Of a DNA stretch of 12,405 nucleotides, positions 1 through 6,120 are shown in pieces. The notes below the pieces were generated by a model, which did no database searches, was not told the origin of the DNA, and saw only the letters and a list, made by a program, of their open reading frames with translations. This DNA is from JBEKCP01 sp050014815 (lineage in GTDB: Bacteria; Planctomycetota; Planctomycetia; Pirellulales; Thermoguttaceae). The translations under genes and the position numbers were made by a program. The stretch is from NCBI GenBank assembly GCA_050014815.1, contig JBEKCP010000100.1:1-12405 (forward strand). Direction: 5' to 3'. How positions within the stretch are numbered: position 1 is the stretch's first letter; the number at the start of each line of letters is the position of its first letter.

Positions 1-96
1 CGGGCTGAAGCGGTGTGCATAAGGGCGCAGCGTCATCAGTCCGACGCGATACGCGACCGAGAGAACTTTGAGCGGAGATTTGCTCGTTGTTGCCAT
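1..96 (-). CDS. Transposase-like protein, N-terminal part, cut by window edge
   Basis: The minus strand from 96 to 1 reads as 32 open codons starting with ATG, beginning MATTSKSPLKVL and ending PYAHRFSP. A short basic start followed by an S-P-L-K motif, a hydrophobic helix and a R/K-F-S-P motif resembles the first residues of DDE transposases of the IS4/IS5 type that are common in planctomycetes. This is recognition from memory of the family pattern, not a computed match. The catalytic core would lie before position 1 and is not visible. No clear Shine-Dalgarno sequence precedes the ATG. The gene diverges from the small membrane-protein gene at 225. It may be an intact insertion sequence or a decayed copy; the window cannot tell. 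Confidence 0.5.
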   Translation of the reverse strand, partial: MATTSKSPLKVLSVAYRVGLMTLRPYAHRFSP

Positions 97-133
97 CCAT
101 TATGAATACGAATCACGCAATCCCCCTTGTTTA

Positions 134-148
134 GCTAGCTTTGCTAGC
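134..148. repeat. Short palindromic pair GCTAGC-TTT-GCTAGC
   Basis: Two copies of the self-complementary hexamer GCTAGC are separated by TTT, giving a 6-bp stem with a 3-base loop. It lies between the divergent transposase-like gene and the membrane-protein gene. It could be part of an insertion-sequence end, an operator, or chance; nothing else in the window repeats it. Confidence 0.4.
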
Positions 149-224
149 ATGGCTTTCTACAGAGCGGCTGCGTCCCCGTTTCGACCCCCCATTGCCCGAG
201 AACGTGAGAGGAGTAATTTCGCCA

Positions 225-605
225 ATGCCCGATGAAACACAAGAAACAGACAACCCTTATGAGTCGCCGATAACGGCCAGTGTCGTTGAGCCCGCGCCGG
301 TTGCCCAAATGTCATCGTTTGGTACAAACGCGGCTAAGTTGAGTTGGCAACTGCCGTTTGCCGGCATTGTCGTCAGCATTGTACTAGGGATACTCATGCC
401 CGCCCAAAAGGCTGTCTTTGGAGCGATTGTGATAATCCTCTGCCTTGTAGGCTTTGTTTGCGGCGTTGTCGCACTTGTGAGCGTCGTTCGCTTTGGTTGG
501 CGTCGCATCTTGATCCCGGCGTGCATTGGTTTGTTTCTCAGCGGCGGTGTTCTGGCCATGCTGATACTCGCTATTCTCGCGGTAAGGCGGGCGAGCGGGC
601 CCTAA
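225..605 (+). CDS. Small membrane protein with NPYESP motif, three predicted transmembrane helices
   Basis: A 126-residue product. The cytoplasmic-looking N-terminus carries N-P-Y-E-S-P at residues 10-15, a motif seen near the start of many small planctomycete membrane proteins. Hydrophobic stretches at about residues 43-59, 63-88 and 95-120 look like three transmembrane helices, the layout of DUF4190-like small membrane proteins. The frame is open back to an ATG at 141, but I prefer the ATG at 225: a GAGAGGAG stretch sits about 11 bases before it and the residues before it look non-conserved. Base composition is visibly less GC-rich than the large genes further along, consistent with an accessory origin. 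No enzymatic motif is visible and the function is unknown. Confidence 0.65.
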   Translation: MPDETQETDNPYESPITASVVEPAPVAQMSSFGTNAAKLSWQLPFAGIVVSIVLGILMPAQKAVFGAIVIILCLVGFVCGVVALVSVVRFGWRRILIPACIGLFLSGGVLAMLILAILAVRRASGP

Positions 606-869
606 TCGGAGCGAGAACGTGCCTTTGGGCATATTCACACGTTCGAGGACAAGGTACCAGTGATTGCCCTCGATGGCTATCTCGACGCCAACAGCGGCTT
701 TCCGCGCGAAGGTGTCTTGGCTTGCGAAATTGCTGAACGATGGGTTGACGACGATGACCGTGAACTTGCGAAAATCGACACAGAAAAGCCGTGGGATATC
801 CCCTCAACCGATGGCAAGTATCATTTCGTGGTTCCCGTCGAGCGCCTATCCAGCGGCCCGCCGACGTAA
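606..869 (+). pseudogene. Headless hypothetical gene fragment
   Basis: The frame directly after the TAA of the upstream gene stays open from 606 to the TAA at 867-869 and reads as soluble acidic protein, with stretches such as FGHIHTFEDKVP, ERWVDDDDRELAKID and STDGKYHFVVPVE. The only reasonable start inside it is a GTG at 660, with no good ribosome-binding site, and the protein-like sequence begins well before it. I therefore read it as the C-terminal part of a gene that has lost its beginning, although a short real gene of 69 residues starting at 660 is possible. I do not recognise the family. The frame is offset from the upstream gene and the intervening bases contain no alternative start with a convincing signal. 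Confidence 0.4.
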
Positions 870-1045
870 CGCTGAGGCCGCTCAACACGGCACGGCGGCA
901 GTGCAAGTCGCCGCTTGGTAGTGCGGACCGTGGGAATATGGTAAACTGATTGGCGATTCAACCCGTGGGGCGATGGTACGGGTGGCGACGACCGTGCCCA
1001 CCGTTGGTGGTACTGAAGCCAATCCGGTGTCCGTGAAGCCCGTGC

Positions 1046-1144
1046 AGGGTGGGTCGAGCGAAGCGAGCCCCACCAGGAATCAACCAAACACCAGTTGGTG
1101 GGGCTCGGCGACCATGCTTCGCACGGTGCCCGTCGACCCACCCT
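1046..1144. repeat. Nested intergenic inverted-repeat element
   Basis: A 99-base palindrome. Outer arms of 12 bp match perfectly: AGGGTGGGTCGA at 1046-1057 and TCGACCCACCCT at 1133-1144. Inside lie GCGAAGC (1058-1064) with GCTTCGC (1116-1122), and CGAGCCCCACCA (1064-1075) with TGGTGGGGCTCG (1096-1107). The left arm is one continuous 30-base stretch, while the right arm has two insertions (1108-1115 and 1123-1132) that can form a small hairpin of their own. G/C-rich palindromes of the GGGTGGGTCGAGCGAAGC type are scattered between genes in many planctomycete genomes, as far as I recall. The right end runs into the stop codon of the minus-strand remnant at 1143. Confidence 0.8.
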
Positions 1145-1478
1145 ACGATTCCGTTGCGGCAACAACGGCGAGGCGATTCTCGCGGCGCAGGGCGGGGGCC
1201 CCGAAAATCATCGCGAGGAACTCGAGATGCGACAGGCCCTCTTGCTCGGCACATGCCAGCACCGCGTCGAGCGCCTCGGCCGAGAGGGACACGTTGAGCG
1301 TCCTGGCGTCGGCCAGGACCTGTCGGCGGAGGGCCGCTTCGTGGTCCGGCACCGGCTTGTCGTCCGGCGCGGGGTTTCCCTCGGGCGCCGCGGGACTCGC
1401 CCCGTGACCGTTCCGGATCGGCAGGACGTTGGACGCGCCCTGCCGGCCGTTTTGCATAACGACGTGCAAGAGCTGCAC
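1143..1478 (-). pseudogene. Truncated gene remnant resembling the N-terminus of an IS21 IstB-type helper ATPase
   Basis: The open frame encodes at most 111 residues (Met codons at 1478 and 1457, neither with a good ribosome-binding site). The C-terminal half has strong GC-rich third positions, so it looks truly coding. Residues around AEQEGLSHLEFLAMIFG followed by ALRRENRLA resemble the helical N-terminal domain of IstB helper ATPases, which has an E-x-x-S-x-x-E-F-L pattern and then a basic R-x-x-R stretch. The ATPase domain with its Walker motifs is absent: the frame ends in TAG exactly where the inverted-repeat element begins. I infer that the gene was cut off there. It could also be a small unrelated planctomycete protein. 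It lies 57 bases after the cysteine-rich gene's stop, on the same strand. Confidence 0.35.
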
Positions 1479-1535
1479 GCCGTTGTGTACGCTGAACTTG
1501 TGGAAGATACCTGCTTCCGCGCAAGGGCCGCTCGA

Positions 1536-2771
1536 TCAGTAACCGCAGTGTCGGCAGCAACTGCGGAACGACTTCTGGCACGATCCACAGGAGGCACCAT
1601 TGCAGCAGCTATCGACCGGGACCGTAACGGTCTTCGGCACCAGCCTGCACACCTGCACCTGCACTTCCTGCTCGACTTCGTGCGGGACCATGACCGTGTA
1701 CTGCTCGGTCTTCTCGACCGCCACCTGCTTGTACTCGGTCACTTGCTCCTGCCGGGTGCGGCATTGGGCGACGCACACGGTATACGGGACCTCGCGGGTC
1801 CGCTGCTCCACTTTGCACTCGGTTACGGGGTAACTGCAGGTCCGCGTCTCGCACTTGTAGTCGCAGACGCGGTCCGTGCAGGTCCGGGTCTCGTTCTTGT
1901 ACGAGCAGACCTTGACGGTGCACGTGCGTTTTTCGGGCTGGCACACCGTGACCTGGTACTGGTACGGCTCGCTCGCGCACTCGGTCTTCATCACCGTCAC
2001 CGGGACCTGCTCCTGCACGTAGTTGCAGACCCAGCGCCTCGTCGGGCAGGGCGAGCAGCAGGTTGACTCGCAGCACGCTCCGCAGCGCCGCATCCGGCAT
2101 CCGCAGCCCGTATCGCAGCCGCAGGACGACCCGCACGCGGTTGCGGAGCACGAGTTGCACGAGTTGCAACCACTCGAGCAGACGTCTTCCCAGTGGCCGC
2201 GGTCCACGCAAACGGTGCGGGTCTCCGAGACCGGAACGCAGCGCGTCACCATGCGCGTCGCTTGACGCGTCTCCGTATGCGGCACCATTACGGTGTACTC
2301 CTGCGCCTGGTCCGTCCAGACCGGCGTGCATACCGTATAGGTCCGCTGGACGTCGCGGTACACGGGAACCTGGACCTGGTACTGCCGGCTTACCGTGCGG
2401 ACGACCGGCGTTTGGACGCAATAGGTTTCAGTGCGGGTGCGGTTCTCGGGGACCATGACCGTGTAGTTCACGTTGATGGTCTTGGTTTCCGGGACGCACT
2501 GGCAGGCCGTGATTTTGCGCTCGCGGGTCTCCGCTACGCATTGTATGGTCTTGCACTTGCGCGTTTCGGTGACGTACTCCGGGACCATGATGTTCTGCTG
2601 GCACGTGGCCGGACAGCAGGTCCCGCACGAGGGCGCACAGCCTTGCTGCGAGCAAGCGCCGCCGCTCGACGCCGATCCCGTGCAACCGCAGGAGTCGTCG
2701 GCCGGGGCGACTTGGGCGCTCAGGGCCACGCCGAGCACAGCGACCGTCAGAAGATAACGATACATGCTCAT
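1536..2771 (-). CDS. Secreted cysteine-rich YTV-motif protein, probable cell-wall or envelope structural protein
   Basis: A 411-residue product with a typical signal peptide (about residues 1-24, ending APA before DDSC). It contains 51 cysteines (12 percent), 16 of them between residues 198 and 249. The flanking regions consist of beta-like repeats rich in T, V, E and R; the hexamer YTVMVP occurs at residues 103-108, 159-164 and 358-363, and YTVC at 145-148 and 330-333. Such YTV-motif, cysteine-rich proteins are known from planctomycetes and have been associated with the cell wall; structure by disulfide crosslinking is the likely role, with no catalytic motif visible. The ATG at 2771 is chosen over the upstream ATG at 2879 because of a strong AGGAGG just before it and because the signal peptide follows directly. 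It ends with a cysteine-dense tail, CCRHCGY. Confidence 0.85.
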   Translation of the reverse strand: MSMYRYLLTVAVLGVALSAQVAPADDSCGCTGSASSGGACSQQGCAPSCGTCCPATCQQNIMVPEYVTETRKCKTIQCVAETRERKITACQCVPETKTINVNYTVMVPENRTRTETYCVQTPVVRTVSRQYQVQVPVYRDVQRTYTVCTPVWTDQAQEYTVMVPHTETRQATRMVTRCVPVSETRTVCVDRGHWEDVCSSGCNSCNSCSATACGSSCGCDTGCGCRMRRCGACCESTCCSPCPTRRWVCNYVQEQVPVTVMKTECASEPYQYQVTVCQPEKRTCTVKVCSYKNETRTCTDRVCDYKCETRTCSYPVTECKVEQRTREVPYTVCVAQCRTRQEQVTEYKQVAVEKTEQYTVMVPHEVEQEVQVQVCRLVPKTVTVPVDSCCNGASCGSCQKSFRSCCRHCGY

Positions 2772-2776
2772 TCCTT

Positions 2777-2782
2777 CCTCCT
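2777..2782 (-). promoter_or_regulatory. Strong Shine-Dalgarno AGGAGG deciding the start at 2771
   Basis: On the minus strand AGGAGG lies five bases before the ATG at 2771 and eleven before a second ATG at 2765. It supports 2771 and argues against the in-frame ATG at 2879, which has no comparable signal and would put 36 non-signal-like residues before the signal peptide. Confidence 0.8.
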
Positions 2783-2887
2783 TCAACAAGAGAGACACTG
2801 ACAGGGAAACCGGATGCAACCTGTGCCGAACGACGCCGTTCACCCATCCGAGGCGAGGCTGAACCGCATCCGCCCGCACAAGACACC

Positions 2888-2915
2888 GAATTCTTCCGGC
2901 CCGCCGGACAAATTC
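2888..2915. repeat. Imperfect 13-bp inverted repeat in the leader of the cysteine-rich gene
   Basis: GAATTCTTCCGGC (2888-2900) faces GCCGGACAAATTC (2903-2915), complementary at 11 of 13 positions with a two-base centre. It sits 117-144 bases upstream of the ATG at 2771 and about 140 bases past the stop of the secretion-protein gene. It has no T-run typical of an intrinsic terminator, so an operator or leader structure is as likely. The rest of 2772-3056 shows no gene, only a short direct repeat AACCGT at 2937 and 2945. Confidence 0.5.
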
Positions 2916-3056
2916 AAGTGCCTGGGTGAAGAATTTAACCGTCTAACCGTATAGGGTGGTCTGGATAGGACCTGAATGACTAGGCGACCCGGTCGGCCGG
3001 CATGCGCTACGGTCTCGGCCGCGGCGTCCGGGTTGACCCCGGCTCGCCTTTTCAAC

Positions 3057-4094
3057 TCACGGCATGGCCTGGTTGATGGCGTTCAGGTAGAACATGAACA
3101 ACCGGAAGATCAGAACGATGATGAACAGGGCGACGACCGCCCAGACGGCAAAGCCGGCCAGCATCGTCAAGGTGGCGAAGGCGGCGCGGGCTTGCTCTTG
3201 ATACTGCCGCGACAAGAGCGCCATCGACTCGACGAGCTTGCCGCTCGTCTCGCCGACCTCGATGGCGTCGAGGAAATCGTCGGGAAAGCAGCCGGCCGCC
3301 AGGAATGCCTCGTAGATCGTGCTGCCGGCGGCGATGCTCGCCGAGAGGGGCTCGACCTGGTCGGAGTACAGGACGTTCTGCGTGCTTCGCAGGCTGAGCC
3401 GCAGGGCCCGTTGCAATTCCATTCCGGCGTTCATCGTCAAGTGCATCGACCAGGCCAGTCGCGCCAGGGCGAGGGTCCGCAGGGCGGTCCCGAGATAGGG
3501 CAGGCGGAGGATGGCCCTCCGGATCGGCCCCACCCAGACCAGGCCCCGGCTTGCCGCGCGGATGAACACCAGGAGCAGCCCGGCCGCGGCGGCGACCACC
3601 GCGAGGTAGATGGCCAGGCCGCGGTTGCCGACCAGCCCGAAGCCCAGGATGTCCACGGTGACGCCGGTCATTTGGCCGATGAGCCCCGTAACCCAGATCA
3701 GGAGGCCGACGATGGCCAGGGCGGCAAAGAGTTGGAGCATGGGCCAGGCGATGGCGCCCAGGAAAGTCCGCCGCAGTTGCGCCTGGCCCTCGTAGTGTTC
3801 GGCCAGTTGGGCAAAGACCTCGCCGAGGTGCCCGGAGACCTCGCCGACCTCAGCCATCTCGCGGAACAGGAGGGGGCAGAAGTCGCCCGTGGCGGCCAGG
3901 GCGGCGGCCACGCTCTCGCCCTGGCCGACCGCCTGGCTGACGGCCGCCAGGCGCAGCCGGGCCGCGCGGGTGTGGGCTTGCCGGGCCTCGCGGGCCCAGA
4001 CGGTCCGCGCGTCGATGCCCGCCGTCAACGCCGTGGCCAGCCGGCGGCACAGCGCGGCCAGCGGCCTGGTCGGCATTCGGGCGGAGAAGAACAT
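3057..4094 (-). CDS. Type II secretion / type IV pilus inner-membrane platform protein (GspF/PilC family)
   Basis: The 345-residue product has the duplicated T2SSF architecture. Domain one covers about residues 10-135 and domain two 210-335, each with the family signature: AEVGEVSGHL at 81-90 and IEVGETSGKL at 278-287, both followed by an amphipathic helix. Membrane segments lie at about 112-137, 160-180 and 307-337. Family members sit in the inner membrane and couple the assembly ATPase to pseudopilus or pilus extension. It is shorter than the usual roughly 400 residues, lacking some N-terminal sequence. The ATG at 4094 follows the stop of the surface-protein gene by 21 bases and has only a weak ribosome-binding site, so translation may depend on the upstream gene. 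No ATPase, pilin or secretin gene is in view, making it an orphan here. Confidence 0.88.
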   Translation of the reverse strand: MFFSARMPTRPLAALCRRLATALTAGIDARTVWAREARQAHTRAARLRLAAVSQAVGQGESVAAALAATGDFCPLLFREMAEVGEVSGHLGEVFAQLAEHYEGQAQLRRTFLGAIAWPMLQLFAALAIVGLLIWVTGLIGQMTGVTVDILGFGLVGNRGLAIYLAVVAAAAGLLLVFIRAASRGLVWVGPIRRAILRLPYLGTALRTLALARLAWSMHLTMNAGMELQRALRLSLRSTQNVLYSDQVEPLSASIAAGSTIYEAFLAAGCFPDDFLDAIEVGETSGKLVESMALLSRQYQEQARAAFATLTMLAGFAVWAVVALFIIVLIFRLFMFYLNAINQAMP

Positions 4095-4115
4095 GCCCAG
4101 GGGATTCCAGGTCCT

Positions 4116-6038
4116 CTAATCAACGTACATCCACTTCTGGATCACGCGAGGAATGACGTGGGTCACGACGGTCGAGGTGTTGTTCGAGGGGTCGGCGTCG
4201 ACCTGGTCCTCTGTGACGGCGGCCGTGTTGGTGATCGTCGAGCCGGCGTTCGGCGTGACGTTGACCACAAAAGTCACGGTCGCGGTGGAGTTCTTGGCCA
4301 TGGCGCCGAGGGCGGCGTTGAGCACGCCGCCGGTGACGGTTGGCGTGCTGCCCTGGCTGGCGGTGGCGGAAACGAACGTCACCCCGGTGGGCAGCGTGTC
4401 GGCAACGGTGACGCCGGTCGCGGCCGACAAGGCGTTGTTGCTCACCGTCAGCGTGTACGTCAGGTTGGCCCCGACACTCACCGGATCGGGCGTGGCGGTC
4501 TTGACGATGGCCACGTCGGGCTGGTCCTGCGGCACGACCGGCACGTCGACCGGGGTCGTCACCGTCGAGGTGTTGTTGGCCAGGTTCGGATCGGTCTCGT
4601 TGCCGCTGATCGTGGTGGTGTTGGTGATCGAGCCGGTCGCGGAAGCGGCAACTGTGGTGGTCAGGGTGGCGGTGGCCGTGGCGCCGCTGGCCATCGAGCC
4701 AAGGCTCACCGTGACGACGCCGCCGGCGTAGCTGAGCGTGCCCTGGCTGCTGGTGGATGAGACGAAGGAGAGAGCGGCCGGCAGGGTGTCGGCAACCGTC
4801 ACGCCGGTGGCGGCCGACGGCCCGTTGTTCGTGGCCGTGAAGGTATAAACCAACTGTCCGCCGGCCTTGACCGGACTGGGCGAACCGGTTTTCACGATGG
4901 CCAGGTCGGTCTGGGCGACGTTGGTGAAGTTCTGGGTGAAGACCTTGGGCCCCAGGGCGAGGATTTCGCCCACCTGGCCGTCGGCGGCGCTGACGCCGTT
5001 GATCTCCATCTTGACCGCGCCGACCTTGGCGAAGTTGGCGCCGTTGCCGCCGCCGGTGGTGAAGCTCGTCCAGGGGACGAAGACGTTCTGGCCGAGCGAG
5101 CCGTCGGTCGAATTGGGGATGGTCACGCTGGCCCAGGACCAGTCGTTGGCGTCGGAATAGATCTGTACCAGGACGTAGCCGCTGTCGTGATCTGCGCCGA
5201 GGTTCATCTCCAGACCGGTGCTGGCGCCCTTGCCGGTGAGATCGAGCTGGCCCAGGCCGGTGGGATTGAAGGTTGACGCGTTGCCGTCCCAGGTGATCCA
5301 GTAGAGCCCGTTGGAAGCGGCGCCGGAATCGAACTCCAGGGCGCCGGGCATGTTGGCGTTGGCGCCCAGCGCGATCGAGCCGTGGGTGGAAGTCCGCTGG
5401 ACGAACAGGGTGCGATAACCGCCCACGGCCTCCGGGGCGACCAGCGTCGAGGTCACGCCCGTGCCGCCGACGACGGGGATGTTCATGCCGGCCATCGAAG
5501 AAACGGTTCGGCCGCCGAATTGCGAATCGCTGACCATTTGGGAGGTCGCGTCGAATGAGTCGACGACGGTGCCCGGCTGGCCCGCCAGGTCGCTTGACCC
5601 GATCGTCACTGTAGCGACGCCCTGGCCGGAGAGCACAATGCCCGGAACGGGCAGTTGCTCGACGAAATAGGTGCCTGCCGACAGGTTGTCGAAGCGGTAC
5701 TTGCCGTTGGCGTCGGTGGTGGCGGTTCCGACGAGTGTGTCATCGCCCGCGGCCTTGCCCTCGAACTGCCCGTCGCCGCCGTCGCGGTACAGGTTGATCG
5801 TCGCGCCGGCCAGACCGACCTCGCTGGTGATCCCGCCTTGTGTCAGGTCGTGGTAAGCGATCCCTGCAATCGAGGGGAGGACGTTGACGGACATGAGCGT
5901 GCGGCTCTCGAGCCGTTCGACGCCCAGCATCCGGCCCAACGAGCGGCGATTGGCCGCCGACCGCTTGGGCCGGGACTCCAACAGCACGGCCAACCGGCCA
6001 AACCACGACGACTTGCGAGGCCATGAGCGAGACGACAT
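4116..6038 (-). CDS. LEPR-XLL-type surface protein with SdrD-B-like domain and two DUF11 repeats
   Basis: A 640-residue product. A basic N-terminus leads into ERLESRTLMS at 41-50, which fits the LEPR-XLL sorting-type motif of planctomycete surface proteins. Residues 56-133 resemble an SdrD B-like fold (GLAGATINLYRDG, then TDANGKYRFDNLSAGTYFVE). Residues about 152-365 form a beta-rich region without recognised motif, possibly carbohydrate-binding (W-W and aromatic-rich, with ITWDG). Two DUF11 modules follow at 378-497 and 508-629, each with a D-x-A-I-V-K-T start and the shared core ATGVTVADTLP. This is the make-up of a large extracellular adhesin or matrix protein. The ATG at 6038 has an AAGGAG about seven bases before it. 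It begins 82 bases after the barrel gene, with a TATAAA-like box at 6071-6076 (minus), and is 21 bases ahead of the GspF-like gene, so the two are probably one transcript. Confidence 0.87.
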   Translation of the reverse strand: MSSRSWPRKSSWFGRLAVLLESRPKRSAANRRSLGRMLGVERLESRTLMSVNVLPSIAGIAYHDLTQGGITSEVGLAGATINLYRDGGDGQFEGKAAGDDTLVGTATTDANGKYRFDNLSAGTYFVEQLPVPGIVLSGQGVATVTIGSSDLAGQPGTVVDSFDATSQMVSDSQFGGRTVSSMAGMNIPVVGGTGVTSTLVAPEAVGGYRTLFVQRTSTHGSIALGANANMPGALEFDSGAASNGLYWITWDGNASTFNPTGLGQLDLTGKGASTGLEMNLGADHDSGYVLVQIYSDANDWSWASVTIPNSTDGSLGQNVFVPWTSFTTGGGNGANFAKVGAVKMEINGVSAADGQVGEILALGPKVFTQNFTNVAQTDLAIVKTGSPSPVKAGGQLVYTFTATNNGPSAATGVTVADTLPAALSFVSSTSSQGTLSYAGGVVTVSLGSMASGATATATLTTTVAASATGSITNTTTISGNETDPNLANNTSTVTTPVDVPVVPQDQPDVAIVKTATPDPVSVGANLTYTLTVSNNALSAATGVTVADTLPTGVTFVSATASQGSTPTVTGGVLNAALGAMAKNSTATVTFVVNVTPNAGSTITNTAAVTEDQVDADPSNNTSTVVTHVIPRVIQKWMYVD

Positions 6039-6120
6039 TGGGATCTCCTTACCCCTCTGACAAGGGAGCTTTTATACGAACCTTCTATCCTTCCATCGGT
6101 CCGAAATGCCGGCAAATTCA

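Noticed and set aside
1046..1144. CRISPR-like repeat
   Set aside because: There is one palindromic unit only, with no spaced copies in the window.
1095..2066. 323-codon plus-strand open frame opposite the cysteine-rich gene
   Set aside because: It crosses the inverted-repeat element and two minus-strand coding regions; its content is a leucine/arginine-rich shadow.
2771..2879. Upstream ATG at 2879 as the start of the cysteine-rich gene
   Set aside because: It has no ribosome-binding site and would place 36 unrelated residues before an evident signal peptide that has its own AGGAGG.
2976..4760. 594-codon plus-strand open frame across the GspF-like and surface-protein genes
   Set aside because: It spans two real genes on the other strand and has low-complexity G/Q/R/D/H-rich content.
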